From positions 1,589,093 through 1,653,092 of the forward strand of contig JADQAZ010000001.1 of NCBI GenBank assembly GCA_018524345.1: DNA of 64,000 bases, in the 5' to 3' direction. Both the position numbers and the translations under genes were made by a program. This DNA comes from Harenicola maris. Lineage in GTDB: Bacteria > Pseudomonadota > Alphaproteobacteria > Rhodobacterales > Rhodobacteraceae. The notes under the pieces were generated by a model. That model was not told the origin of the DNA. It worked only from the letters and a program-made list of their open reading frames with translations, and did no database searches. This document shows, piece after piece, positions 35,974 to 45,658 of this stretch (the stretch's first letter is position 1; each line of letters opens with the position of its first letter).

Positions 35974-36858
35974 CGCCTCCACAGCCCCCAAAACCCGCTT
36001 CAGGGCCGCAACCGTCGCCAAACTGCCAGAGCGCGTCACAAGGCAAATCGCCTTGCTCTCCTCGGGCTTGGTCAGGGGCAAGGCCCGCGTCTCCTCGCCC
36101 AGCCACAATGCCTCGACCAAAGCCTCCGGCACAATCGTCGCCGCCACACCCTCAACCACAGGCGCAAGACAGGCGGTAAAGGTATTGCTCTCCATCACCA
36201 CCTGCGGCTCCGCCCCGATGCCCGCAAAGACCCCGTTCAAAATCCGCCGGTTCTGCATCCCCGGCTCCAGCAGGGTCAAAGGCACGGCCGCCGCCTCGGC
36301 CCATGTCGCCGCCCCCTCGGCCCGCGGTGCCAAAGCGGCAGGCACCAACAAAACATAGCGCTCCTGATACAGCGGCAAAGGCGCCTCCATATCCGGTGGC
36401 ACCCCCTCACCGTAGGTCACACCCGCATCCAGCGTCCCGTCTTCCATCCCCTGAAAGATCTGCAGGCTCGTGGCCGACAGGATACGCGGCACCACATCAG
36501 GATACTCCGCCCGCAACAGGGCCGGGATCTGCGCCGCATAGGCAAGGGCCGTCGGCACCACCCCGATGGTCAGCGTGCCAGACACCGCCCCGCGCACAGA
36601 GCCAACCTCCTGCCCCATGGCCTTGGCATCCTCCAGCATCTTGCGCCCCCAACGCAGGATCACCTCTCCCTCCTCGGTAAACCCCTCAAACCGGTTGCCC
36701 CGGCGCACAATGGCCGTGTCCATCTCGGTCTCGAGGTTGCGAATACGCATAGAAAAGGCAGGCTGCGAAATACCGCAATCGGCGGCGGCGCGGGCGAAAT
36801 GCTTGTGGCGGGCGAGGGCAACAAGAAGCTGCATATCACGAAGTTCAATCATATTCAT
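35968..36858 (-). CDS. LysR-family transcriptional regulator, probable fds regulator
   Basis: This 296-residue regulator has an N-terminal winged helix (LRDMQLLVALARHKHFARAAADCGISQPAFSMRIRNLE, about 5-42) and a C-terminal substrate-binding-type effector domain (GTLTIGVVPTALAYAAQIPALL). It is directly upstream of fdsB on the same strand rather than divergent, and a T-N11-A dyad sits between them. It resembles OxyR-subgroup LysR proteins found beside formate dehydrogenase operons. It probably activates fds in response to formate, which is an inference. Confidence 0.9.
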   Translation of the reverse strand: MNMIELRDMQLLVALARHKHFARAAADCGISQPAFSMRIRNLETEMDTAIVRRGNRFEGFTEEGEVILRWGRKMLEDAKAMGQEVGSVRGAVSGTLTIGVVPTALAYAAQIPALLRAEYPDVVPRILSATSLQIFQGMEDGTLDAGVTYGEGVPPDMEAPLPLYQERYVLLVPAALAPRAEGAATWAEAAAVPLTLLEPGMQNRRILNGVFAGIGAEPQVVMESNTFTACLAPVVEGVAATIVPEALVEALWLGEETRALPLTKPEESKAICLVTRSGSLATVAALKRVLGAVEAQ

Positions 36859-36913
36859 AACCTAACCGGATCAAACAGCCCAAGTCCAGCGCCCCAAGTA
36901 AACCCGCCCCCCG

Positions 36914-36946
36914 TTTCTTATTGGTAAAAATATCCCCGCCGGAGGC
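36914..36946 (+). repeat. Dispersed intergenic repeat, copy 1
   Basis: This 33-bp unit begins TTTCTTATTGG and ends AATATCCCCGCCGGAGGC. It lies between the LysR start and the betC stop. A near-identical copy lies at 59274-59306, and an inverted partial copy at 52934-52956. Confidence 0.7.
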
Positions 36947-36972
36947 ACAAATCGCCGCAAAGCGGCTCCCCC

Positions 36973-38472
36973 CTACTCCGCAGGGGGATAGCGCAGCTTC
37001 TCAACCGCATCGTTCCAGTCTTGATGATTGCGCACGAACTCATTGGCAAAATCGCGCTGCGGCGCGTAATCCCAACTGGTCAGCGCCCCCTGCTCCATCG
37101 CCGCATGCACCAAGCGCCGCCGCTTTTGCGAGGCGATCACCCCCGCATGCAGCGCCTCGCAATCCCATCGCCGCGCCGCCTCCTCGGCAAACTGCTGCGC
37201 CACCTCGGCATATTCGGGAACAGCCGCCAAATTGCACCGCTCCAACGGGTCCGCCTCAAGATCATAAAGCTGCGGCGGATCAATCTTGCAGGCGATATAC
37301 TTAAACCGCCCGCGCCGGATCATATACATCGGCCAAGCGGCACATTCGGCGAAATACTCGGCAATCGCCTCCCCCTCGCCGCCATCCGCGCCCCCGGCCT
37401 CGGCCAACAAAGACCGCCCCGGCGCCTCAACCTCGTCCCCCGCCAGCTCGACAAAACTCGGCAACAGATCAATCAGCGAACAGGGCGCCGCCGCCCGGTG
37501 TCCCGCCTTCACCCCCGGCCCCGCCATCACCAAAGGCACCCGCACCGAATGTTCGAAATAGGACATCTTGTACCAAAGCCCCCGCTCGCCCAGCATATCC
37601 CCGTGATCCGAGGTCACCACCACCAGCGTATTCTCCAACTGCCCGCTTTCCTCAAGCGCCCGCACCAACACACCGACGTTGTGATCGAAATAGCTGACAT
37701 TGGCAAAATAGGCCCGCCGCGCATGGCGCAGGGCCGCGTCACTCACCTCCACCTGATCCGCCATATAGCCACTGCGCAAACGCTTCGAATGGGGGTCCTC
37801 GGCCACTTCGCCAACCTCGGGCAGGTCAATCTCCACCCCGTCATACAGCTCCCAAAACTCCGGCCGCGCCACATAGGGGTCATGGGGGTGAATGAAACTC
37901 GCCACCATGCAAAAAGGCGCGACCCCCTGCATGGCATATTCAAATATCCGCCGCCGCGCGAGGAAAGCCGTCTCCTCGTCATATTCAATCTGGAAGGTCG
38001 TCGCCGCATGGCCCGCCTCGGCCACGGACTCCATGTTGTGATACCACTTGTGGATACGGGTCAAAGGGTCCTCCCAATCGGGGGTCCATGCATGATCGGC
38101 AGGGTAGATATCCGTGGTCAGCCGCTCCTCAAACCCGTGCAACTGGTCCGGCCCGACGAAATGCATCTTCCCCGACAGGCAGGTGCGATAGCCCTGCGCC
38201 CGCAGGTGATGGGCAAAGGTGGGAATGCTGGCCGGAAACTCCGCCGCATTGTCATAGGTCTCTATCGCGCTGACATGCTGCCCCGCCATAAAGGACGCCC
38301 GCGACGGCGCACAGAGCGGAGAGTTGCAATAAGCCGCATCAAACCGCGCCCCCCGCGCCGCCAGCGCATCAATATTGGGGGTCTGCACCACCCCGTGCCC
38401 ATAGGTCCCCATAAACTGCGGGGCCAGCTGATCGGCCATAATTACAAGGATATTGGGTGTGTTCTGCGCCAT
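36973..38472 (-). CDS. betC: Choline-sulfatase
   Basis: This 499-residue type I sulfatase has the formylglycine motif CAPSR with Cys54, an N-terminal metal site (ILVIMADQ), the HPHDPY segment and VVTSDHGDMLGERGLWYKMSYFEHSVRVPL, which is typical of choline-sulfatases. It has the C-terminal choline-sulfatase tail (about 440-499; WDCEALHAGVIASQKRRR). It has no signal peptide, so it is cytoplasmic and would release choline and sulfate from choline-O-sulfate. The usual bet genes for betaine synthesis are not adjacent. The substrate-specific C-terminus makes the assignment firm. Confidence 0.92.
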   Translation of the reverse strand: MAQNTPNILVIMADQLAPQFMGTYGHGVVQTPNIDALAARGARFDAAYCNSPLCAPSRASFMAGQHVSAIETYDNAAEFPASIPTFAHHLRAQGYRTCLSGKMHFVGPDQLHGFEERLTTDIYPADHAWTPDWEDPLTRIHKWYHNMESVAEAGHAATTFQIEYDEETAFLARRRIFEYAMQGVAPFCMVASFIHPHDPYVARPEFWELYDGVEIDLPEVGEVAEDPHSKRLRSGYMADQVEVSDAALRHARRAYFANVSYFDHNVGVLVRALEESGQLENTLVVVTSDHGDMLGERGLWYKMSYFEHSVRVPLVMAGPGVKAGHRAAAPCSLIDLLPSFVELAGDEVEAPGRSLLAEAGGADGGEGEAIAEYFAECAAWPMYMIRRGRFKYIACKIDPPQLYDLEADPLERCNLAAVPEYAEVAQQFAEEAARRWDCEALHAGVIASQKRRRLVHAAMEQGALTSWDYAPQRDFANEFVRNHQDWNDAVEKLRYPPAE

Positions 38473-38580
38473 GGTTCGTCCCTCCGGCCCTCTGTGTCTC
38501 CCCTAGGGGGCTATCACAGAATTCCCGAAAGGGGGCCGGATTTAACGCCGCCCAAAGGCGCGGAAACGACGAGGCGCGCC

Positions 38581-38778
38581 CTAGCCGCCGATCCAACCGG
38601 ACAGGGCCACCAAGCCCGCCCCAAAACACAGGGCGATCAGGCCGATCAAACGGCGCGCTTCCAAAGGGGTGGAGGAAAACCATTCCAGCAGCTCTTCGAG
38701 CCGCCCGGGCATCAGGGCCAGAACCAGCCCCTCAAGCACACATACAAGGCCAAGGGCCAGGAGAAGCACCGCCATCAC
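38581..38778 (-). CDS. DUF2065 small membrane protein
   Basis: This 65-residue protein has two predicted membrane helices (about 3-22 and 43-62) joined by a short charged loop (PGRLEELLEWFSSTPLEARR). It fits the DUF2065 (YjeT-like) family, which commonly sits beside hflK/hflC as here. It follows hflC by 51 bp on the same strand. Its function is unknown; a role linked to the HflKC/FtsH complex is suggested only by context. Confidence 0.88.
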   Translation of the reverse strand: MMAVLLLALGLVCVLEGLVLALMPGRLEELLEWFSSTPLEARRLIGLIALCFGAGLVALSGWIGG

Positions 38779-38829
38779 AGCGCCGCCAAAACGGCTGGCC
38801 GGGCATCCCCGGCCAGCCAGTTGTCAAAC

Positions 38830-39732
38830 TCAGTTGCCATCAGAGGCCGCATCGGCCCGCGCGCCGGTGTCGCTTTTCAAATAGTTGAAAAAGTCGCTGT
38901 CCGGCGACATCACCATGGTGGAATTGGTCCCCTTCAGCGCCTCTTCATAGGCCGCCAGCGAGCGATAGAATTCAAAGAATTCCTGATCGCGGGAATAGGC
39001 CTCGGCAAAGATCCGGTTGCGCTCCGCATCGGCTTCACCTTCGATGATCGCCGCATCACGGCGCGCTTCGGACAGGATCGTCTCATAGTTCCGATCCGCA
39101 AGCGCCGTCACCCGCAGGGCCGCCTCGGACCCGCGCGCACGCTCGTCCGTCGCCTCCCGCTCCCGCTCCGCAATCATCCGGCGCAGGGTGGCGTCAAAGT
39201 TCTGCTCGGGCAGGTTGGTCTGGCGCAGGCGCACATCCACAACATCAAGGCCAAGGGCCGTGGCACGGGCATCGGCAAGCAGACGGATCCGCTCCATCAG
39301 GCCCGCCCGCTCGGGCGACAGAATGGTGTTCGATGTGACGCCTTCAGAGCCAAGAACAGCACGGATCTGACCATCCAGAATATCCGAAAGCTGGATCTCC
39401 GCCTCGCGCTCGCCGCCGGCACCAAGGGCCTGACGATACTGCACAATGTTGGAAATCCGATACAGAACAAAGGCGTCCACTTCCAAACGGCGGTCATCGG
39501 CAGGCGTGACCTCGATCACAGGCGTTTCCAGCGACAGGATGCGATCCTCAAAGGAATACACCTCATCCAGAAGCGGCACCTTGAACCCCAAACCGGGCTC
39601 CGTCACCGACTGTTTGATCTGGCCAAACCGCAGCACCAGAACCTTCTCGCGCTCATCCACAATAAAGATCGAGGACAAAAGCGCCGCAACACCGATCACA
39701 ATGACCGGCAGAATATAATTCGTGGCCCGCAT
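38830..39732 (-). CDS. hflC: FtsH protease modulator HflC
   Basis: This 300-residue SPFH/prohibitin protein has an N-terminal signal anchor (YILPVIVIGVAALLSSIFIV). It has the SPFH core (EREKVLVLRFGQIKQSVTEPGLGFKVPLLDEVYSFEDRIL), and the coiled-coil part contains REREATDERARGSEAALRVTA. It forms a periplasm-facing membrane cage with HflK around FtsH. Its start abuts the hflK stop (ATG/TGA overlap at 39732), so the two are translationally coupled. Confidence 0.95.
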   Translation of the reverse strand: MRATNYILPVIVIGVAALLSSIFIVDEREKVLVLRFGQIKQSVTEPGLGFKVPLLDEVYSFEDRILSLETPVIEVTPADDRRLEVDAFVLYRISNIVQYRQALGAGGEREAEIQLSDILDGQIRAVLGSEGVTSNTILSPERAGLMERIRLLADARATALGLDVVDVRLRQTNLPEQNFDATLRRMIAEREREATDERARGSEAALRVTALADRNYETILSEARRDAAIIEGEADAERNRIFAEAYSRDQEFFEFYRSLAAYEEALKGTNSTMVMSPDSDFFNYLKSDTGARADAASDGN

Positions 39733-40967
39733 CAGTTCGACCCTCCGGATTTACGCAGCTCGTTCAGGGGCAGATAGGGCACAACGCCCTGCCCCTCACC
39801 CGAAGTGCTGTTTTCAAGAATAATCTTGTCCACATCGCCAAGAACCTTTTCCATGGTCTCCAGATACAGACGTTTGCGCGTGACTTCAGGCGCGGCGGCA
39901 TATTCGGTCAGAACGGCCTCGAACCGGCTCGCCTCACCCACCGCATCGTTGATCACACGGGCACGGTAACCCTCCGCCCGCTCCAGCAGCTGCGCTGCCT
40001 GACCACGTGCATCGGCCTGCCGCTCGTTGGCATAGGCATCGGCCTGACGCTCGGCCCGGTCGCGTTCCTGCTCGGCGGCCTGAACATCGCGGAAGGCATC
40101 AATAACAGAGACCTGACTCTGACGCCCCTCGGCATCGGTCATCAGAACCTGCTGGCTCGGCGGGTCCACCTTGTTAAAGTTGACGCGCACAATGTTGATA
40201 CCCGTGGCACGGTCATCCAAAGTCGTCTGGATCAACTCGCGCACCGTGGCTTCAATCGTCGCACGGTCCCGGTTCAAGATCGGCGCCAATTCGGACTGGG
40301 CGATGATCTCGCGCATCGCCGCCTCGGAAATCGCGCGCACAGAGGCCTCGGGGTTCTTCAGCGAGAATTTGAAATCCCGCGCGTTCTTGACGTTCCAGAC
40401 CACCTGAAAATCAATGTCGACGATGTTCTCGTCCGTGGTCAGCATCAAGCCATCATTGTCGCCGCCGCGGCTGCGCACACCGATATCCTCGATGCGGTTG
40501 GTGGTCACGTTGAACACCTCTGCGGTCACAACGGGCCATGGGGCAAAGTTCAAACCCTCGGTCCCGATGCCGGAAAACTCACCCAGAAACAGCTCGATCG
40601 ACTGCTCCTCAGGACGCACGGTATAAAGCGAGGAAAACAGCCAGAGCGCACCAGCCGCCAGAACACCAATGCCCAGCGTGCCGCGCGTCAGCCAAGGCGC
40701 ACCGCCCCCGCCGCCATTCGGGCCGCCATTGTTGCCGCGCCCACCGCGGCCGCCCATCAGAACGCGCAGCTGCTCGGAGCCCTTGCGCATGATCTCGTCA
40801 ATCTCGGGGATCTGCGGCCCCTCATTGCCGGGCCGCTGCCCACCGGGCCGACGTCCCCCGCCATTCGGGCCCGAACCGTTGGAGCCATTGCCCCCCCCGT
40901 TCGATCCCCCGTTGGAACCATTGTCAGAGCCGCCGCCGCCCCAAGGGCCGCCATTGTTGCCTGCCAT
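39732..40967 (-). CDS. hflK: FtsH protease modulator HflK
   Basis: This 411-residue partner of HflC has a Gly/Asn-rich N-terminus (about 1-60), a membrane helix (LGIGVLAAGALWLFSSLYTV) and an SPFH domain (VRPEEQSIELFLGEFSG, INIVRVNFNKVDPP), then a coiled coil with ERAEGYRARVINDAVGEASRF. The start is set at the ATG at 40967, where MAGNNGGPWGGGG matches the family. The upstream frame to 41048 is probably not translated. It precedes hflC in the operon and follows gor on the same strand. Confidence 0.94.
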   Translation of the reverse strand: MAGNNGGPWGGGGSDNGSNGGSNGGGNGSNGSGPNGGGRRPGGQRPGNEGPQIPEIDEIMRKGSEQLRVLMGGRGGRGNNGGPNGGGGGAPWLTRGTLGIGVLAAGALWLFSSLYTVRPEEQSIELFLGEFSGIGTEGLNFAPWPVVTAEVFNVTTNRIEDIGVRSRGGDNDGLMLTTDENIVDIDFQVVWNVKNARDFKFSLKNPEASVRAISEAAMREIIAQSELAPILNRDRATIEATVRELIQTTLDDRATGINIVRVNFNKVDPPSQQVLMTDAEGRQSQVSVIDAFRDVQAAEQERDRAERQADAYANERQADARGQAAQLLERAEGYRARVINDAVGEASRFEAVLTEYAAAPEVTRKRLYLETMEKVLGDVDKIILENSTSGEGQGVVPYLPLNELRKSGGSN

Positions 40968-41066
40968 GCCTGTCTTTTCCTCCGTAAACGTCCTGCGCAT
41001 ATCGCACAGGCTTGGAATTCTAATTGGTTGCCTTGCCCGAAGTTTCAAGCGCCTTCAAGCGAAGCC

Positions 41067-42431
41067 TTAGGTTGTTCGCACCGGCGACTTCATCGTCACC
41101 AGCTCCTCCGACATGGTCGGATGCACCGCGCAAGTGCGGTCAAAGTCTTCCTTCGTGGCCCCCATCTTCACCGCAATCCCGGCCAGCTGGATCATCTCGC
41201 CCGCATCGGGCGCGACGATATGACAGCCCAGAACCTTGCGGGTCTTGGCGCAGACCACCAGCTTCATCATCACCTTGGCCTCTTGTCCGGCAAAGCTTTG
41301 ACGCATGGGTTTGAAGGATGTGGAGTAAACCTCGATCGGCCCCTGCTTGGCGGCCTCTTCCTCGGACAGGCCGGTGGTGCCAAGCTCGGGCTGGGTGAAG
41401 ACAGCGGCAGGGATCAGATCATGATCCACAGGCGTCGGCTTGCCCTCATAGACCGTGGCGACAAAGGCCATCCCCTCGCGGATCGCAACAGGGGTCAGGT
41501 TCACACGGTTGGTCACATCGCCAATGGCATAGATCGAGGGCACAGCCGTCTGGCTGTATTCATCCACAACCACAGCGCCCGCGCGGTCCAGCTCAACGCC
41601 CAGCGCCTCAAGCCCGAGCCCATCGGTGTTGGGCTTACGGCCGGTGGCGATCATCACCTGATCATAGGTGCCGTCGCCCGCGCCGTTCTGCGTCTTGACG
41701 ACGCGCGCGCCCTCCTCGTCCAAGGTGATATGGGTCACCTCTGTGCCGGTCAGAACCCGCACACCATTCGCCGCCATCTGCGCCGCCACAAGGCCGCGGG
41801 CCTCGTCGTCAAACCCGCGCAGCACCTGATCGCCGCGATAGGCCAGCGTCACATCAACACCCAAACCATTCATGATGCAGGCGAATTCACAGGCAATAAA
41901 GCCGCCGCCCTTGATCAGGATCGACTTGGGCAGCTTATCCAGATGGAAAATCTCGTTGCTGGTGATCGCATGTTCGCTGCCCGGAATATGGGGCATGGTG
42001 GGCCAGCCGCCGGTGGCAATCAGAATATGCTTGGCGGTGATCTCCTCGCCGCTATCGAGCATGACCGTATGGGCATCCTTCACCGCAGCGCGGGTGTCAT
42101 AGGCGGTCACGCCGGCATTGTTCAGCAACCGGCGGTAAATCCCCTCAAGCCGGTCCAGCTCCCCCTCCAGCTTGCCGCGAAAGGCAGGCCAGTCAAAATC
42201 GCCCAGCTTCATATCCCAGCCATAGGCGCGCCCCTCTTCGGCAAGCGCGGTGAAAGAGCTGGCAAAAACCATAAGCTTCTTGGGCACACAGCCCCGGATC
42301 ACACAGGTGCCGCCCATGCGGCTTTCCTCGGCGAGGCCAACCTTGATCCCATGTTCAGAGGCCGCAACCCGCGCCGCCCGCACACCGCCAGAGCCGCCGC
42401 CGATTACAAAAAGATCATAGTCAAAAGTCAT
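41067..42431 (-). CDS. gor: Glutathione-disulfide reductase
   Basis: This 454-residue flavoenzyme has FAD-binding FVIGGGSGGVRAAR, the redox-active disulfide in GGTCVIRGCVPKKL, an NADPH-binding loop (ILIKGGGFIACEFA) and the C-terminal HPTMSEEL that carries the catalytic His. It keeps glutathione reduced in the cytoplasm. The start at 42431 (MTFDYDLF) has GGAG upstream; the longer frame to 42470 runs into rpiA. Normal length. Confidence 0.95.
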   Translation of the reverse strand: MTFDYDLFVIGGGSGGVRAARVAASEHGIKVGLAEESRMGGTCVIRGCVPKKLMVFASSFTALAEEGRAYGWDMKLGDFDWPAFRGKLEGELDRLEGIYRRLLNNAGVTAYDTRAAVKDAHTVMLDSGEEITAKHILIATGGWPTMPHIPGSEHAITSNEIFHLDKLPKSILIKGGGFIACEFACIMNGLGVDVTLAYRGDQVLRGFDDEARGLVAAQMAANGVRVLTGTEVTHITLDEEGARVVKTQNGAGDGTYDQVMIATGRKPNTDGLGLEALGVELDRAGAVVVDEYSQTAVPSIYAIGDVTNRVNLTPVAIREGMAFVATVYEGKPTPVDHDLIPAAVFTQPELGTTGLSEEEAAKQGPIEVYSTSFKPMRQSFAGQEAKVMMKLVVCAKTRKVLGCHIVAPDAGEMIQLAGIAVKMGATKEDFDRTCAVHPTMSEELVTMKSPVRTT

Positions 42432-42466
42432 AAGGTCTCCGCCCTGCTCGTCGCTGTCTGGCCCGA

Positions 42467-43249
42467 TCAAAGATCGGCAAAAAGGTTATCGGATTCCGTG
42501 AAATCCATCTTGTCCTGCTCAACCGTGCCCTCGTTAATATCACGCACTTCCACGGTGCCATCACCGCCACCAATCACAACCACATCACAGATATCGAGGA
42601 ACAAACCGTTTTCAACAACACCCGGCACCTGGTTCATCACAAGGCTCAGCTGCCGCGCGTTGGAAATCCGGCGCAGATGCAGATCAAGGATATAGTTCCC
42701 CTCATCGGTCACAAAGGGCGTATCCCCGTTCATCCGCAATGTCGTGTTCTGCCCCAAAACATCCATATTCACGAGGGTTTCCTCGATCAGCGCCTTGGAG
42801 GTCTGCCAACCAAAGGGGATCACCTCGACGGGCAAGGGAAAGGCGCCCAGCGCCGCCACTTCCTTGGCCACATCGGCAATCACGATCATGCGATCACTGG
42901 CGGTGGCCACGATCTTTTCTTGCAACAGCGCCCCGCCGCCGCCCTTGATCAGGTTCAGATCGGCGTCGAATTCATCCGCCCCGTCAATGGTCAGGTCCAG
43001 CCATTTGGCCTCATCCAGAGAGATCACATTGATCCCCACATTGCGCGCCAGATCGGCCGTGCGCGAGGATGTCGGAACCCCGGTGATGTTCAGCCCCTCC
43101 TCGCGGATAATCTCGCCCAGACAGCGCACCATCCATGCGGCGGTGGATCCGGTGCCAAGGCCGACACGCATCCCGTCCTCAACATAATCAACGGCGCGTT
43201 TCGCGGCGACAAATTTGGCTTTATCGATCGGTGACAGATCCATCGGCAT
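42467..43249 (-). CDS. rpiA: Ribose-5-phosphate isomerase A
   Basis: This 260-residue enzyme interconverts ribose-5-phosphate and ribulose-5-phosphate. Family motifs are present: VGLGTGSTAAWMVRCLGE, LDLTIDGADEFDADLNLIKGGGGALLQEKIVA and FPLPVEVIPFGW. The start at 43249 has GGGGAG ten bases upstream; the frame extending to 43492 overlaps the divergent sdaA and is spurious at its 5' end. It is followed on the same strand by gor, hflK and hflC. Confidence 0.96.
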   Translation of the reverse strand: MPMDLSPIDKAKFVAAKRAVDYVEDGMRVGLGTGSTAAWMVRCLGEIIREEGLNITGVPTSSRTADLARNVGINVISLDEAKWLDLTIDGADEFDADLNLIKGGGGALLQEKIVATASDRMIVIADVAKEVAALGAFPLPVEVIPFGWQTSKALIEETLVNMDVLGQNTTLRMNGDTPFVTDEGNYILDLHLRRISNARQLSLVMNQVPGVVENGLFLDICDVVVIGGGDGTVEVRDINEGTVEQDKMDFTESDNLFADL

Positions 43250-43435
43250 AGCGGGCTCCCCAAAGTTCCGGCTAAAGTTCGGGGTCGTTATAGTGCGAAC
43301 CGCCCCCGCGTGCGAGGGCGAATTGCCCCCAAGGCAAACGCGCCTCGCGGGGCCAGATGCCCAGCGCCTCTTTTGCGCCCCCTTGGGTCGTTTTTCTGGG
43401 TTCCGCTGCGACGGATCCGGCCTATATCTGGGCGC
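43250..43435. promoter_or_regulatory. Divergent spacer, rpiA / sdaA
   Basis: This 186-bp region between divergent starts should hold both promoters. I see a short direct repeat AAAGTTC (about 43263 and 43275) but no convincing core promoter by eye. Confidence 0.35.
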
Positions 43436-44806
43436 ATGTTTCTTTCCGTCTTCGATATGTTCAAGGTCGGCATCGGCCCGTCTTCTTCGCATACCATGGG
43501 GCCCATGGTGGCGGCGGCGCGCTTTATCGACCGCATCCGCAAATCACAGTTCTCCCCCGCCGGGGTGCGCGCGCGGCTCTATGGCTCGCTGGCCTTTACC
43601 GGCGTCGGCCACGCCACCGACCGCGCCGTGATCCTCGGCCTGGGCGGCTTCACCCCCGAAGGCTACGACGCCGCACTGGCAGAAGAGGCCCTCTCCCGCA
43701 TCGCGGCCACCAAACAGGTCACCCCCGGCGATCTCACCCTCGCCTTCGATCCGGCGCAGGACGTGGTCTTCGACTATGACGCCCCCCTGCCCGGCCACGC
43801 CAATGGCATGGTGCTTCAGGCCCTCGACAGCCAAGGCGATGTGATCGATCAGGAAACCTATTACTCCGTCGGCGGCGGCTTTGTCCTGACAGCGGCGGAG
43901 CTTGACGCCGGCAAGGATACCGACACCGGCAAACCCGTCCCCTACCCCTTCGGAACCGCGCAGCAAATGCTCGAGATGGCCCGCGCCTCCGGCAAATCCA
44001 TCGCCGAGATGAAACGCGCCAATGAAATCTCCCGCTACGGCACAAACCACCTCGACAAGGGCCTCACCCGCATCTGGGAGGTGATGAACAACTGCATCGA
44101 CCGCGGCCTCACCGCCAAGGGCATCCTGCCCGGCGGGCTACAGGTCAAACGCCGCGCCGCCGATATCTATGAGGCACTGCAGGCCGAAAAGGGCCTCAAC
44201 CTCACCGCCCCCCATACCATCAACGACTGGATGAGCACCTACGCCATGGCGGTGAACGAGGAGAACGCCGCAGGCGGTCAGGTCGTCACCGCCCCCACCA
44301 ATGGCGCGGCGGGCGTGGTCCCCGCCACCATCCGCTACTGGCTGGACCACGTGCCCGGCGCCGCCCCCTCGCGCATCCCCGACTTCCTGCTCACCGCCTC
44401 CGCCGTGGGCGGGCTGATCAAATACAACGCCAGCATCTCGGGCGCAGAGGCCGGCTGTCAGGCCGAGGTCGGCAGCGCCGCCGCCATGGCCGCCGCAGGC
44501 CTCGCCGCCGTCATGGGCGCAACCCCGGACCAAATCGAAAACGCCGCCGAAATCGCGCTGGAGCATCACCTCGGCATGACCTGCGATCCGGTCAAAGGGC
44601 TGGTGCAGGTCCCCTGCATCGAACGCAATGGCCTCGGCGCAATCAAAGCCGTCTCCGCCGCCTCCCTCGCCCTGCGCGGCAACGGCACCCACCTCGTGCC
44701 GCTGGACGCCTGCATCGAAACCCTACGCCAGACCGGCGCGGATATGTCCGAGAAATACAAAGAAACCTCCCTAGGCGGCCTCGCCGTCAATGTCCCCAAC
44801 TGCTAG
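43436..44806 (+). CDS. sdaA: L-serine ammonia-lyase (iron-sulfur type)
   Basis: This 456-residue single-chain enzyme deaminates L-serine to pyruvate. The N-terminal beta domain shows SVFDMFKVGIGPSSSHTMGPM, and the alpha domain has APTNGAAGVVPA, the Cys of the [4Fe-4S] site in AGCQAEVGSAAAMAAAGL, and CDPVKGLVQVPCIERN. The start at 43436 matches the family N-terminus; the frame to 43310 crosses the rpiA promoter and is not used. Cytoplasmic. Confidence 0.95.
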   Translation: MFLSVFDMFKVGIGPSSSHTMGPMVAAARFIDRIRKSQFSPAGVRARLYGSLAFTGVGHATDRAVILGLGGFTPEGYDAALAEEALSRIAATKQVTPGDLTLAFDPAQDVVFDYDAPLPGHANGMVLQALDSQGDVIDQETYYSVGGGFVLTAAELDAGKDTDTGKPVPYPFGTAQQMLEMARASGKSIAEMKRANEISRYGTNHLDKGLTRIWEVMNNCIDRGLTAKGILPGGLQVKRRAADIYEALQAEKGLNLTAPHTINDWMSTYAMAVNEENAAGGQVVTAPTNGAAGVVPATIRYWLDHVPGAAPSRIPDFLLTASAVGGLIKYNASISGAEAGCQAEVGSAAAMAAAGLAAVMGATPDQIENAAEIALEHHLGMTCDPVKGLVQVPCIERNGLGAIKAVSAASLALRGNGTHLVPLDACIETLRQTGADMSEKYKETSLGGLAVNVPNC

Positions 44807-45051
44807 GGACAGGGCACAGGGTTGCCAAAGGCCCGCCAAATGCCCAGTCTCCACCCGACTTGGCAATGGCAGCATCCGGCCCATACCCGTCATTTGCTTT
44901 TCCGCTAAGCGCCGCAGCTTATTAACGTCAAACCCGCCATGCGCCGCGACTGCGCAACCAGATGCCTGAACTCTAATTCGGGATCAAGCAAGGTCACAAC
45001 GCCGCCCTTTCACATCGTCATGGGATGTGAACAGCTCGGAGAAATTTGAAT
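44807..45051 (+). other. 245-bp intergenic stretch upstream of the orphan genes
   Basis: This is the spacer between sdaA and the first orphan gene. It should hold that gene's promoter; GGAG at 45038-45041 is its ribosome site. I see no RNA gene, strong hairpin or long frame in it. Confidence 0.4.
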
Positions 45052-45630
45052 ATGGCACAAAAAACGCCGGAGGAAATCGAAGCAATGGCTCTGGACGCCC
45101 CTTCTACGGCTCCGGCGGTTTCAAAGACCGGGCTGTTTGGGGTCGATGACAGGGACCGTTACTATTTGGACATCCAGCGTGTCAGGCCATCTGACAGGCG
45201 TAAATACTGCCTCGTGACCCACCACGACCGCATAAACGAAATGACCCTGACCATGAGGTTTCCGCACAAGCGGAACGAGGCTGCGGTCATCAGCTTTCAG
45301 ATTTCGTTTGAAGGGGCAAAGGGTTATCAGGGCGACACGATTTCCGTCACGTTTTCAGACCTATATAGGCAGCCCCACCCCAATCGCGCATTCGACCGGT
45401 GGGTTTTCAAGGCAGGCAGACATGATGTCTCTTTCGAACGCTACTCAACGGGGCGGATTTACACGATACTGCTTCCCGTCGCCGAGCTTTGGAAATTTGC
45501 GAGAGATTGGGGGATTTCCTCAAATATGACTTTGCAGGGTGAGGCGGATGAGGATTTGGGAAATATGGTGCTCGCGGACTCCGAATTTGGCTATAAGGCC
45601 CTTGTCGATAACTGGCTCCCAAACGGGTAG
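45052..45630 (+). CDS. Hypothetical protein, 192 residues
   Basis: I do not recognise a family. The protein is soluble, mixed alpha/beta and rich in Arg, Tyr and Phe (DRDRYYLDIQRVRPSDRRKY, then RFPHKRNEAAVISFQISFEG). It has no signal peptide or membrane helix. The ATG at 45052 follows GGAG by ten bases; a TTG two codons earlier is possible. The DNA is visibly less GC-rich than its neighbours, which hints at acquisition. It starts MAQKTPEE, and the next gene starts MAQKPETI; whether that similarity means anything is unclear. Confidence 0.65.
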   Translation: MAQKTPEEIEAMALDAPSTAPAVSKTGLFGVDDRDRYYLDIQRVRPSDRRKYCLVTHHDRINEMTLTMRFPHKRNEAAVISFQISFEGAKGYQGDTISVTFSDLYRQPHPNRAFDRWVFKAGRHDVSFERYSTGRIYTILLPVAELWKFARDWGISSNMTLQGEADEDLGNMVLADSEFGYKALVDNWLPNG

Positions 45631-45658
45631 CTGACCTCTTGATGCAGGACTCTATGCT

